Positions 1 through 11,581 of a stretch of 64,000 nucleotides of DNA are shown here, in pieces (position 1 is the stretch's first letter; each line of letters begins with the position of its first letter). A model generated the notes under the pieces. The model was not told where the DNA came from and made no database searches. It worked only from the letters and a program-made list of their open reading frames with translations. The stretch is taken from the NCBI GenBank assembly GCA_963678705.1, contig OY783220.1, positions 8,453,001-8,517,000 on the forward strand, given 5' to 3'. A program made the translations under genes and the position numbers. Source of the DNA: Panorpa germanica (lineage: Eukaryota > Arthropoda > Insecta > Mecoptera > Panorpidae).

Positions 1-900
1 TATAGAGCGGCAGATGTTGTGGGCGCTGTGGAAACGCCTAAGATTTACGAATTAGGTGGCACGCGGACTAATAAAGGACTAAAAATCCGTCACGGTGGTC
101 AATCCAGAGTTTTTCGGCTGGAATTCATATCGAACCAAGATTTAACGGAGAGCGAATTATTGAAATGGTGCTCTGCGTGCGACGATGCCCAAATCCCCGT
201 TCCTGGATTGAAGGAAATTGAACAAAAGGCTGCAGAAATCGAAGAAGGCTTCACTTACCAATTGTCTGAAGATGAAGTCTCGAAGATAATAAAAGAGAAG
301 CTTCGTTTTCGATCTCGTCCGACTAACTACGCTATTAAGAAGACGCAGTTGATGAAAGAAAGAGATGCAGCTATCATAAATTGTAATACGGGACTTGTAA
401 ATAGTTTAAACGAAGAAATTGACCAATTGGACAGACACACGACAGAGTTGGACAATGTCCGGACCAGCACCATCAGCAACATTACCGTTATCAATGACAG
501 GAATCGGAAGATGAACATGGAACTAGCTGAGAAAGCAATCCTTGAAGATTCAGCAGGTGGTAAGGATAAACACCAGCACGATCCGTTCACAAGGAGATCG
601 ACCAAGCCGCGTATGAAATTTACCGGAAACGAGGAAAGTAAGGAAAAGAGTCCTGTAGAACTTCCAAATGGAAAGCCGTTGGAAGTGAAACTGAGAATTA
701 ATCCAGGAGGAGCGGATATGTATGCTCTTCATGATTTTGATATTGACTTCGAGTTGGAAGCAACACCCCCGACACCGATTGTACTGAAAAAACCGTTTGT
801 TCCAAAACCACCTGATTATGTTGGAGAAGATGGGAAGAAAAGGATCTCTATTGACGAATACAGGAGAAGACACGGGTGGCCAACTCCAGCAAAGATATAA
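1..900 (+). CDS. Rtf1: RTF1-like Paf1-complex subunit, C-terminal part
   Basis: The frame is open from base 1 and gives 299 residues plus TAA, so the 5' part of the gene lies outside the window. The first ~60 residues are the end of a Plus3 domain (YELGGTRTNKGLKIRHG, then VFRLEFISNQDLTESE), which in RTF1 binds phosphorylated SPT5 and single-stranded nucleic acid. A charged helical region follows. The end carries family hallmarks: DPFTRR, then HDFDIDFEL and a terminal ISIDEYRRRHGW, matching the DPFTRR, VHDFDVKIDL and LNLEDYKKRRG blocks I recall from vertebrate RTF1. In the family RTF1 acts in the nucleus with Paf1, Ctr9, Cdc73 and Leo1, promoting elongation and H2B ubiquitination. The 900 bases hold no intron. 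It is convergent with the SWAP-70 gene. Identification is firm. Confidence 0.95.
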   Translation, partial: YRAADVVGAVETPKIYELGGTRTNKGLKIRHGGQSRVFRLEFISNQDLTESELLKWCSACDDAQIPVPGLKEIEQKAAEIEEGFTYQLSEDEVSKIIKEKLRFRSRPTNYAIKKTQLMKERDAAIINCNTGLVNSLNEEIDQLDRHTTELDNVRTSTISNITVINDRNRKMNMELAEKAILEDSAGGKDKHQHDPFTRRSTKPRMKFTGNEESKEKSPVELPNGKPLEVKLRINPGGADMYALHDFDIDFELEATPPTPIVLKKPFVPKPPDYVGEDGKKRISIDEYRRRHGWPTPAKI

Positions 901-990
901 ATATCCTTATTTGTTAAGTTATTTATTTCTAATTATTAATTTTCATTTCTCATGTAATATTTGTTTTTCAGGTATTTATTTATATCTATA

Positions 991-996
991 AATAAA
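991..996 (+). promoter_or_regulatory. candidate poly(A) signal of Rtf1
   Basis: AATAAA lies about 90 bases after the Rtf1 stop codon in a T-rich 3' region. Position and sense fit a polyadenylation signal; the cleavage site itself cannot be placed from sequence. Confidence 0.5.
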
Positions 997-1684
997 TAAT
1001 ATTAATATCTATAATTTTTGTGTTAATAATTGATGTAATATTTACGTAATCGAAATGTAAATGCTACGTATATATTAGTTTAAATATTTATTGGGAATTC
1101 TATTGGGGGAATAGAAGGTGAATAAGTAGAGGTCTGAACTAACAAAGCTGTACATTTTCTCCTTTCACGGTGGAGTGGTAGTCGTATGAAAAAGTATATC
1201 CTGATATTAAGTACAATTATAGAACGTCATTTTTAGACGGTTTCACAAATTTATTTTTAATTAAAAAACAATTTAAATTTTAAATTTAAATCAGCCCTCC
1301 CTCTTGTCACGTCTTGTCTTACATTGTGGACGCACTCATTGTAGTGACGTCATTAATTTCAAAATAAAAATATTTTTTTAATTCTAAATCTTTTTTCTTT
1401 TGTTTACTTCAATCAAATTTTCAACTCAAATTTTAGATTAGATAGATGCGTCGTCACGAAAGTAATGACATCTCTTTCTTCCTTGCAACGTCTTGTCACA
1501 TTGAGTGCACCTCGCCTCTACTTTGTATTCAACGCATTATACTCTTTTACGCTCTCAACCGAAATGTAATTATTTTTAGTATAAAATTAGCGATAAATAA
1601 TTTTCTCATAAATCGGGCTTCATGTTTCTATGCCCCCCATGCGTATTTATTCAGTTTAATTTTTGAGGACACAGTTGGCAAATC

Positions 1685-1832
1685 CCGGACCAGAGTTATA
1701 TTTTCTAGGTTTGGTTGTTATCAACTTAAATTGATTATGTATATACATAATCATAAACTAATCCTAATCAGGCAGCCGTATAATGAAAAATAAATGAACT
1801 GACGACACCACAAAAACTGCCAACATAGTAGA
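1685..1832 (+). repeat. degenerate SINE-like copy
   Basis: Shares CCAGAGT, then CTAGGTTTGGTTGTTAT, and further on ACTGCCAACATAGTAG with the reverse complement of the element at 58195-58425, in the same order and similar spacing. The tRNA-like head is not recognisable here. Confidence 0.5.
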
Positions 1833-2623
1833 ACGTAATATAATGAATTTTAAACTAAGTACTGTAATTGCCGAGGCACTTGCGAAGCTTCAAAAACTTT
1901 TTGAGAACCGTTCTTGTATAAAAGACTTAGATGTAGTAAAGATATTTTTTTAATTTAATGCATAAATGATATTTAAATTTAATAAAATTGTTGTATAATT
2001 GTATGTTGCATTTGTAGTGACATATACCCTGAAGAGGTTCTTGTCAGACATTTCAAAGCAAACCCCCGAAAATATTGCGTTGATCAGTGCATTTTTGCGA
2101 GTCCTACTCTGCAGCCCTGCTTTCCTAGCATTTGATATAATAATGTCACAGGCTTTTTAAATATATTTATGTAGATAGTGACATTTACTTCTATATCAAA
2201 ATACAAAGTTAAAAGCTTACGACGTTTAATTTTTCTTATTTCCCAGGAGGCAGGAGATACTACATATATAGAACTACATATAAGATCTGCAGCAACATAG
2301 AATGATGTCACTTCTCCGATCAATAACAGTGAACGAGAATAAATAAGTCCATCTTCCAGACTTTGGCAATAAGGTACCATATTTGTTTTTTACTTTAATT
2401 TCTTTGACTAGACACTTCAGTAAAGTAATATACATGCTTATGTAAAATATACATAGCTTGTATATTACTTTTATAGTGATTGATTAATAAATATTAAAAT
2501 ATATGTACTGTTTAAAATATTTATTATAATTTTCAAATAACATTATCTATACATAAACTTAATATTAGTATTTATAGAAATAATCATAATTTAAAGCTTA
2601 ATTTTATACTGCTTGTAATATAT

Positions 2624-3037
2624 TAAAATTTATCAAATATAAAACAAAGTCCTTGTAGACCTTCACCAACTGTTAATAATATAATATCAGATTTATTAGT
2701 TCAGTTAGTTTTAATAAATAATCGAAAATGTGTGATATCCACATATAATGATGAACTGAAATGTATTTCTTTTGATGTAAGTCAAGGTTCAGGTTTACTA
2801 GTACGTCGTAAAGTTGCAGAACGTATTTCTAAATTAACAGGACGTTCTCTTGTAGAAGGCATGAATGATACAGCTCTTCTGATTCTGTCTCCATCTCGAA
2901 TTGAGGGGTTCATTATCTGAGAAATAATAAATATATTATAATCTACTAAAACTGATAATTTACAAAGAGAATTCAAAGCAGAAGTGTGTTATATTAATCC
3001 AGCATTATGTGAATCATATCCACAAATACAAATGTGA
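2624..3037 (+). pseudogene. unidentified coding-like ORF with in-frame stops
   Basis: One frame reads openly to a TGA at 2918-2920, passes a second stop (TAA, 2939-2941) and stays coding-like to TGA at 3035-3037. The first part contains SFDVSQGSGLLVRRKVAE and LTGRSLVEGMNDTALLI; after the stops it contains TDNLQREFKAEVCYINP. This is far less AT-driven than random frames nearby. I do not recognise the family. The usual upstream elements are missing and its last base is 9 bases from the SWAP-70 stop on the other strand. It could be a decayed retrocopy, a lone exon or a fragment of a mobile element. A protein search would decide. Confidence 0.4.
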
Positions 3038-3046
3038 ACTATAAAC

Positions 3047-6000
3047 TTATGTTCTGCACACAACATATATTTTAGTATTTGCACATACTCTCAATCTAGC
3101 TTCTAAAACTTCTTTTGATTCTTCTGATATCACTATTTTATTCCTTGCTGAAGTTAATTCAACGTCTAATTTCTGTCTTTCTTCTTCTAGATGTTTTAAC
3201 TTCTGTTCAGCTTCTGCAAAATATATATATAATAATATCAGTAAATCTTTTTTTTAATAATTTTTACTTGTATCGTAAAGAAATATTACCTTTTAATCTC
3301 ATTTCTTTTTCTTTCTGTTTTAATTCAAAGTCTAATCTTTTTTGTCGTTCTTGTTCTAGAAGTGTTCTTTGTTCTTCTTGTAGTTGTTCCAATTCCTCAC
3401 GCTTTTCCCATTCTTCAGCTAACACTCTAATAAAATACAGATAAATATTACAGCGATAGAATTTAATTCGAGTAGTATTAGTTGCCCTTAATTCAGGCGC
3501 AAGAATAATATCACTATATTTCACAGTGGTTTAAATCTCAACTAAATACTTATCAGAAAAATGGGCTTGTGTCCCATGTCTTAATTTCTATAAAAGTGTA
3601 CTTATATATTGAAAAAGTGGGTTTCAATTATTTTTTAATAACTCCTTATATGTTAAGAGATATTAACAATTAAAAAAGTCATTTTGTCTCTTAATTATTA
3701 AAGGGATTGAACGTTGTACACATTTCAAATGCATGTGATATCAAAACCGCTGCCAACCTTAAAGCTCATAAATCTCTGCTATATGTATTTATATATCAAA
3801 ATATCAAATATTATTTACAGCTATTTCAACGAACAATAAAATTTCAATATTATGTCTGCCTTAGCAGGGTAATAAAATAAAAACCTATTATTCTTTGACT
3901 TGACTTGATTATTTCGACTACCAACAGCTACAAAATATTACCACAGCACTGACCTACTCAACAAATAACTGATGTTAAAATGCATTTCACGTCTTACAAA
4001 TATGGCCTACCATTTCTAGCGCTAAAACTACAATTCAAACTTTTAATTGCTATATCTCCGTCAACATTTAGATATTTAATAAAATAGACACGCCAATACA
4101 CATTTATTAACATCAATTTCAATCAACAATTAAAAAATTGACCACTAACAAATGAGGACACAAACCGTGCTTGAAGTGCTCTAACAATTTCTTCATCTCT
4201 TTTAGCTTGCGTTTCTTCTTTCAATAATTTTTCTAAAGTTGCTCTAATATCTTGAAGTTCCGCAAATCTTTTTGATTCTTCTTTCGCCACTGCTTCTAAC
4301 TCTTTTGCTTGATTTTCTGCTGCAACCCTTGCCTATAATTCACAATTATAAATAAAACTAATAGCTTATTTATAATATTTGGGGAAATATTCTTACAATT
4401 TTTTCCATTTCGAGTTGAGCTCTTGTTTCTTTAACTTCTGCAGCATGACTTGCCCTTCTTTGTATTTCTGCTGTGTGTTTTACAGTTTCCTGATGGATTT
4501 CCATATCTCTTTCGTGTCTTCGTAGGTTTGCTTGGCTACGTTGGTAACCTACATGACCTCCAGAATGAGTTATAGCCAGTTGCAGAGCCGAAACCCATTG
4601 CAAGCGACTCCTAAAATGAAAAATTAATATATTTCACGCATGTATAAAATGTTGACTGTCAACTAGGCGTTATAATACCCGTTACATTGTATTTAAAGGC
4701 ATACTTGTGATCTTGAGCACCAAGTTCAAATCCTCGTTCAGTAGTGGTAAGATTCATACGTTGCACTTTGTCCTTATTGTTGTCTCTAGTTGAAGCGGGC
4801 TCGATGAGACAGTGTGGGTCCAGACGAATATTACCGCAGACCTCTCTCTCGCTGGGACCTTTGTAGTAAGTCAATTCACAAGGCTGCAGGACAAACCAGT
4901 ATTCCCGCATAGTGGGCAACAAATACCCACGCTTTAACAAGTAACCCTGGCACCGGAACCGCCAATAATATAAATTAATGAATATATTTAAATAAGACGT
5001 TAAAAAAAGTGTTAATTGTAAAACACAACCATAAATTGAATTAAATTAACACGCAGTTAAAAAATATCATTTGTGTCGTTGAAATTAAAAACATTTTTAT
5101 GTGGCAAACAAATCTAACTTAATGAAGTTGGGGGGAGGGGGGTTAATGTACAACATATTAAGTTTATTGTGTGAAAATTTGAATTCGATTCGAGTAAAAC
5201 TGTCGGAGATATAGAGTTTTAAGTCTTCACCTCTCTGATCTGGTTTCGTCTTTCTTTGAAACTTTTAAACGCGTTTTTCTCACACTTAGCTTTTACAGAG
5301 TCGGTGCCTTCTCCAGCTCAAAATCTACTGCACCGATCTTTTTGAAATTTTGCACACTCTTGCTTTACATAAATGCCGAGGTAACGCTGTCGATTTTTTT
5401 TTTTAATTTTAACGTATTTTAAAATAACAAAGTTTCTGATTTTTTCATGACTTCCAAGTGCTCTAAAAAATTGAAGAATCAATAAAAAAAAACTCGACAG
5501 GGTTACCTGCAGAAACTTATCAACTAATGAAATCATCTTTGTTTTTCGATTTCAAATAATCCAGTGAGTGTCACCGCAATGAAACTTTTTTTTTGTGACG
5601 TCAGCGGAGATTCGCTGTAAATGCCTCATTTCTTGACATTTATTTATGAAAATTTCACAAAGTATTCTTCAAATGTTATTTTGTCACGTAGTAATTATAG
5701 AAATAATTATATACTAACTGTGTCGTCAGAAAACATTAGCGAAAATATATTTTTTTTGTATCGATTTCACCTTAACGAGTGAAAACAAAAGGTTGTGACG
5801 TCTACGACAAGACCTGCGGCAACAATAAGAATCTTACCTTCTTTATAACATCCTTAATGTACGTCTGAAACATCTCATTGACGGCTTCCACGATGGGTGC
5901 TTGTTCAAGTGCACCGCCTCCACAGTATTTAGTCTCAAGAAGTGCAAGAAAAGTCGCTAAGGGGAATGCGCCGACAGAGCAGCACAAACGGGACCAGTCC

Positions 6001-9000
6001 CCGCGGTCCCAGGTGAGGCCCAAAGATAGAACAAGTTGTTGGCAGATGTTGCCAGCCTCCGAATGGTGCAACAGAACCTAGACCAAGATAATTACTAAAG
6101 TATAAATACATTTGGAAAATATATTCATCTAAATAAATGCGAATAAGTTATAAATACCTGAAATATTGTCGAGTCATTTGGGTCAGTTGTTAAATCGGCC
6201 AAAAGACAAAATATTCTAAATAGTTCGTAGACCGTTTGATCTGGAAACACGGCGCGCTCTCGAGATAAATATTTCTTTCGACAAACTAACCAGCAAACCT
6301 GGAAAATAAAGATTTGTTTTTCATATAGAAAATTGCCTTGCAATTCAGTTTGAAGATTTGCTAGCGTACTACAAGATAAATCCAAGGTTTATTTTCTACT
6401 TCTCTTACAGAAAATTGTCTTACAGTGCAGTTTCACACTTGGTAACTTCCTGCAAGTTCATTACAAGGTTCATTTTTACTTCTCATATAGAAAATTGTCT
6501 TGAAATACAGTTTGAAGACTTACTAGCGCATTACCAGATAATTCCAAGGTTTATTTTCTACTTTCCGCAAAGGAAATTGTCTTACAATACAGTTTCACAC
6601 TAGCTAATTTCAGTAATTCAAAAATTGAATAAGTTTTTCGTCGACTGTGAGAACATATTATTTTAGAATAAGTGAATAGAATTAGAATATATGTTGTATA
6701 TATGTAGCTTTATTTATGGCGATATTTAGCGTTATTCAACCTTATTTAACGTTATTTAACGTGATTTACCCTTGTTTATAACGTTGTTTAGCGTTATTTG
6801 TGGTAGGTAATGTTATTTACCCTTGTATATAACGTTATTTAGCGGTATTTAACGTTATTTAACTGTATTTAACGTTATTTAACGTTCTTTAGCGTTATTT
6901 AGCGTTATTTAACGATATCTAATGTTATTTACGCTTGTTTATAACGTTATTTACGGTAGTTAATGTCATTCACCCTTATTTATAACGTTATTTAGCGTTA
7001 TTTAACTGTATTTATCGTTATTAAGCGTCATTTATAACGTCATTTAGCGTTATATAACGTTATTTGTTGTTATTTAGCGTTATATAACGTTATTAACGCC
7101 TTACCGGAATGGGCCTAAGCTACTGTTTGTTATTTATTACGCAGACTTTTTCATGTTAGTTAAACTTTAAATATTTGTTATGATTTTGTGGAAAACTCTC
7201 TTATAGAATATTTTAATTTCAGGCGCCATCTTGCAGTGAAAGGAAGCGAATGGAAATGCACCGACAAGAGAAAGACATCATATGAAGAAATAAATGTAAA
7301 GAAGAATGAATTATTTGCAGTGAGTATAATGTCAACGCCTCAACACTCTAGCTAGACCACTGCGTTATGTTACAATATAATTCTTTCAAGTAAAATAAAA
7401 TATTTTAGTGATAATATTTACAAATAGTTTTAAAAAAAATAATGCTATTTCCGAGAATTGATAAATTTCTTATCTATGTCGCTCACATTATTATCTATGT
7501 ATGTATGTATGTAAGAAAGCCTATTCAATTTGTCGTATGACAAAATCATATTAGTCATATGTCAGTGTAGTTTAAATAAATAAATAGATTTATTAAGACT
7601 TGCCCTCAATTTGAAATTATGACACATGACCAAACAAAATCTTTATACTTTATTAAAACAGTAAAGTGATTCACAAAAACGTGTTATCAATATAAAAATA
7701 ATTTGACACTGATTATTGTTCATTTAAATATTAATTCCCATATTTATCTATGTACTTCAGTTATGTATTACATTTAAGATATTATACTGTTAGAAATACG
7801 ATTGGTATTATAAATAAAGGTTATGAAATTGATGACAAACCCTTAAAAATATTACCAGTCATATAAAAATTGGAATTTAACTAGAAAATATAGCAATATT
7901 CATTTTCAAAACTTATTTTTGCGGTTCCAACTCATTAAAAGTCATTGGAAGAAAGCTTAAAATGTAGATACGTTATTCATCTAACTAATTGCAGCTTTAG
8001 ATTTTGATTCGCGTTTATAGTTACTTACATAAAACGATTTAAACATAGAAAAATATGTTTCTTTTGATAATATTTAACCTGCTGTATAGTATCGCCATCT
8101 ATATTTCGCAAGAATGGGCAAGTATCGTTTCACCTTAAGTAATATATACATTTTATCCTTAGCGTGTATATAATATACATTGTCTATTTTCTTTTTTAAT
8201 TTTTAATTAACTAGAGTTGACAACGCCCCTCATAATGCATATTGATCGGGTAATTCAAGTTGAGCTATCATCAGTGCGTCTTGGAAAGCTGCACTGTAAG
8301 ACTGTTTTCTATATGAGACGTATAAAATGAACCTTGCAATTAGCTCGAAGCAAGCTAGTAACTGTGAAACTACACTGCTAGACTATTTCTATACGAGAAG
8401 GATATTACGAATGTTGGAATTAGTTTGTAGTACGCTAGCAAATGTAAAACTGAACTGCAAGACTATTTTCTATACGTGGCGTATAAAATGAACCTTGCAA
8501 TGTACTTGTGGCAAGCAGGCAAGTACGAAACTGCATTGCAAGACAATTTTCTACCGGGGTTCACGTCTCTCTTTATTCTAATCTTTAAATTCGTTTTGTA
8601 TTTTACTTCCATAATAATCAACATTCGTACGAATCGCATTTATAACCAATATAAACACTGATTAAACAAGTAATATATTTGATTTACTATCTGAAACTAA
8701 TTGATAAGATGGATTAATAGCCCGTCGTCGTCATAATCAAATCACGAGTCAAATTGTTATGCAACTGTACCGTTCACTTTATCAACACTTTACGCTAATA
8801 AATCCTTTGCACACAACAAACACAAGTAATATGATAAACATTGTCGGTGCTGTGTAGGACATATTTGCTCAAATAAATACGTGTTCACTTAGTCAGGCTT
8901 AATTCTAAGCATTAGGGACCCGGAGCAAGACTAATGAGCAATTAGAACTGGAGAAAACAAAGAGAATTGGCGCCGTACTTCTCTTTCCAGTCTACTACAT

Positions 9001-11287
9001 CAAATATTTGTATGAAAAGAATTATTATTAGATTCCAGAGAGAGTGATAAACGCTTAATCCAAATATTATTCAAGTGAACATACGGAAAAGAGAGAGAAA
9101 GGGGAAGAAATAAGAGAAGGAGAGAGATACTATAGGTTTAGCGTTGATGCATGACGTATCCTCTGTAAATTAGGTTATGACGTTTGTTTTAATTTTATAA
9201 AATGTACCCAGCTGTTCAACCGTATTATTAAAGATACCAGCAATTAAAAATTAAAGAGACTAACACTACGTCATATTGCTACACTGTGCGACTATTATGT
9301 ATCATTCCCACTCACTGCTTTAATTTTATTTTGTATTTTGTATTTAATTTAAATTGTTTAGCATATGGCAATACGCGTAGTCATTCACAGTACCATTTTT
9401 AATTTAATTTATTTTTTAAGTTTTCTTAGTTTTTCAAAACCTAACCTAATATTAAATTAAAAAAAACTATATTATATTATAACCTCCAAAATGGGACAAT
9501 CTGTCAAAATGCCTTGCAATGTAAGTTTCACGCTTGTGTAACCCTACCCCTGCTACAAGCTAATAACAAGGTTCTATCTGCCACATAAAAATTGTAACAG
9601 AGTCTATCTGGAACTCAATTAGAAAATGTACGCTTTGAGGTATTTCTATTTTGTTTTAATTGTACTGTTATAATATTTATAAGTAAATAAATATACAAAT
9701 AACAAATTCTTTGATTAAATAAAACAATTGTGACGTATTTATGTAATAATTTCTTATCTTTAAACAAGAAAATAGGCTTGTGTCCTGTGTCTTAATTTCT
9801 ATAAAACTGTACTATATATTGACAAAGTTGGTTACTAGAACCTCGAAATGTCCAATTATTTTTTAATAACTCCTTATATGTAAGGAGATATTAACAATAA
9901 AAAAAGTCATTTTGTCTCTTTAATTATTAAAGGGATTCAACGTTAGACAACATTCCAACTGCATGTGACATCACAGCCGCTAGTTGCTATCTCTTTTATA
10001 CAACAGAGCGTAAAAGAGATAGCATATTCAAGATAGAACTCTGGGAAGTTTACATGTTACCAACCTTACATCTCATAAATCTCTGCTATAAGTATTTATA
10101 TTTCAAAATATCAAATATTATTTACAGCTATTTCGAGGAACAATAAAATTTTAATATTATGTCTGCCGTAACAGGGAGTAAATAAAATAAAAACTTATTA
10201 TTCTTTGACTTGATTTGATTATTTCGACTACCAACAGATACAAAACATTATCATAGCACTGACCTACTCAACAAATAACTGACGTTAAAGTGCATTTCAC
10301 GTCATACAAATATGGCCGACCATTTCTAGCGCTAAAACTACAATTCAAACTTTTAATTGCTTTATCTCTGTCAACATTTAGATATTTAATAAAATAGACA
10401 CGCCAATACACATTTATTAACATCAATTTCAATCAACAATTGAAAAATCGATCACTAATAAATGAGGACACAAGCCCAATAATAAAAAACAATAACATTG
10501 ATATTTACAGTTTCTGTTTTCTACCACCAGACGTCTCCAGCGTAGTAAAATTTGACAGTTAAATTTAAAAATGTCTTTTTCTTTTTATAAATATTTTATA
10601 CGGTGAATATAAATATTGTTGATGCGGTGTATACAATAAATATACGCCGATATATTAAGATTGTTTAGAAACACGTTTCTCCTTATAAAGAAGTATTAAA
10701 TGTGCAATTTCTTATTTCGTCAACATAATGTAAACATACCTCGTCGATGCGTGACTCATAGCTCCGCAATTCCGATAATGAGAGTGTGTCAGGCAGAGAA
10801 GTGAATACTTCTTTTCTTAAATAGTAAGTAAAATGTTCAAAATTAAGTGAAGATGTTGATCTATAGTGTTCCAACCCTTTTTCACATCCGTATAAATCCA
10901 AAAGAGTACCAATATTAGCAGTCAAAACCTTAAAAATAAATAATATAAACATATAATTAATTTATCAATCACTGACAACGTAATTAAAAAACTTGTTATG
11001 TAATTTGTACAAATCTAATTGATATAATTAATAACTATATAAGTAGATAAAAAGTTTCACTAAAGAAATTTCTATATAAGGAAAAACAACATTTAAACAT
11101 TGTAAGTTTAGTCCTTAATTTAAAATAATTAATACGCAATATAATTAATTAAAATTAAAAATATAATTATTTATGATGTTTTATTTACCTTTAATTTAGA
11201 TTTATGCACTAATCCACTTTTATCTTGTTGTAAAGAATTAAACGCATGCCAGATGCTGTGTGTAACATTTTTAAGCAGAGCGGCCAT
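3047..11287 (-). CDS. SWAP70: SWAP-70/DEF6-like PH-domain coiled-coil protein
   Basis: Nine exons: 11189-11287, 10740-10928, 6158-6298, 5838-6077, 4705-4946, 4397-4610, 4166-4332, 3290-3426, 3047-3213. They join in phase to 531 residues plus TAA, near the 585 residues of human SWAP-70. Residues 1-223 form the EF-hand-like N-terminus (IWHAFNSLQQDKSG, then LKVLTANIGTLLDLYG). About 224-318 are a PH domain (GYLLKRGYLL, YWFVLQP, C-terminal helix RLQWVSALQLAI). About 320-515 are a charged coiled coil (RDEEIVRALQAR, EEWEKREELEQLQEEQ). Family members bind PtdInsP3 and act on Rac and F-actin at membranes. The 3' end is uncertain: exon 9 could be left earlier at an AGA|GTATGT donor, giving a different C-terminus. 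No other SWAP-70 exon was recognised downstream. Intron 2 (6299-10739) is 4.4 kb and repeat-filled. Confidence 0.88.
3561..4167. mobile_element. family A element (GGGCTTGTGTCC ends) in SWAP-70 intron 7
   Basis: About 607 bases with inverted ends: ATGGGCTTGTGTCC at the left and GGACACAAACC at the right. The interior aligns with copies at 9773, 59048 and 61659. No ORF, so non-autonomous. The right end coincides with the exon 7 border: exon 7 ends ...CACG at 4166 and the intron starts GTTTGTGTCC, which is the element terminus read on the - strand. The element therefore makes up most of this 739-base intron. Confidence 0.8.
4397..4946 (-). other. PH domain exons of SWAP-70
   Basis: Exons 5 (4705-4946) and 6 (4397-4610) carry the PH domain. 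Strand 1 starts GYLLKRGYLL, the conserved aromatic is in YWFVLQP, and the closing helix has its invariant Trp in LQWVSALQL. The intron splits a Lys codon (AA|G). Insect-specific charged linker residues (STRDNNKDK) lie between strands. Confidence 0.85.
4947..5837 (-). other. SWAP-70 intron 4
   Basis: Intron between the DVIKK and GYLLKRG exons. About 670 of its 891 bases are a family B repeat (5128-5795). Confidence 0.7.
5128..5795 (-). repeat. family B repeat copy
   Basis: Antisense copy of the ~670-base family also at 23318, 25335, 26643, 36690, 51905 and 63110. Marker blocks are TTTCTGCAGGTAACGCTGTC, its inverted partner CGACAGCGTTACCT, and TCTCCGACAGTTTTACTC. In the family's + sense the ends resemble AGGGRGTAAGGT and its inverse. 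No coding frame. Confidence 0.75.
6321..6602 (+). repeat. ~88-bp tandem repeat, left arm of an inverted pair
   Basis: About three units of an ~88-base repeat built on ATAGAAAATTGTCTT, TGCAGTTT, TTGCTAGCGTACTACAAG and CCAAGGTTTATTTT. The same unit, reverse complemented, is repeated about three times at 8277-8557. The left arm starts about 22 bases from the SWAP-70 exon 3 acceptor. Confidence 0.75.
6716..7096. repeat. GTTATTTAACGTTATTTAGCG-type minisatellite
   Basis: An irregular array of 10-11-base units around CGTTATTTA(A/G), with variants such as ATTTAGCGTT, TTATAACGTT and CCCTTATTTA. It lies inside the region bounded by the inverted 88-bp arrays in SWAP-70 intron 2. Confidence 0.85.
7492..7516. 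repeat. (GTAT)n microsatellite
   Basis: Short run of GTAT units (TATCTATGTATGTATGTATG) in SWAP-70 intron 2. Confidence 0.7.
8277..8557 (-). repeat. ~88-bp tandem repeat, right arm of an inverted pair
   Basis: Reverse complement of the unit at 6321-6602: read on the - strand it gives TAGAAAATTGTCTTGCA, TTGCTAGCGTACTACAA and CATTGCAAGGTTCATTTTAT. Together the two arms bound ~1.7 kb, suggesting one element with tandem-repeat termini. A weak related block (CCTTGCAATG, then ACAAGGTTC) lies near 9510-9575. Confidence 0.7.
9773..10480. mobile_element. family A element, hybrid copy, in SWAP-70 intron 2
   Basis: Begins AGGCTTGTGTCC and ends GGACACAAGCCC. At ~707 bases it is longer than other copies, because it contains both the hairpin block of the short subfamily (9988-10033, with ACAACAGAGCGTAAAAGAG) and the middle segment of the long subfamily (TCATAAATCTCTGCTATA onward). 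Confidence 0.8.
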
Positions 11288-11581
11288 GCCTGTTCACAGA
11301 CAAGTGACAAATACCACGTGACCATAGCTTTGTAATCAACAAGTATATATTTAAAAATTATGTTTAGTAATTACGACACTCAACATGTAACATACATACG
11401 TTAATAAGTTAAAAATCTTTAATCAAAAGTTTGTTTCTTGGATAAAACTATTTTTAACTTTACGATATACAGAATTATATATAAATAAAATACATAAATT
11501 TATATTTCCAAGATCTAATATATTTTTGTTTATTGATCTGATACTAAAAATTATAAGAATAAGAATTACAGAACTAAACTT

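Larger units (their letters stand above)
901..2623. other. intergenic, convergent Rtf1 / SWAP-70 interval
   Basis: AT-rich DNA. It holds the Rtf1 3' UTR, a degenerate SINE-like copy (1685-1832) and a stretch near 1300-1445 that shares short blocks (CCCTCCCTC and a TCAAATTTTAGATTAGATA-like string) with about 56020-56080. The longest open frames (for example 1446-1793) have no coding character I recognise and run through these repeats. Confidence 0.5.

Noticed and set aside
327..873. Minus-strand frames under Rtf1
   Set aside because: Shadows of the strongly conserved + strand Rtf1 frame.
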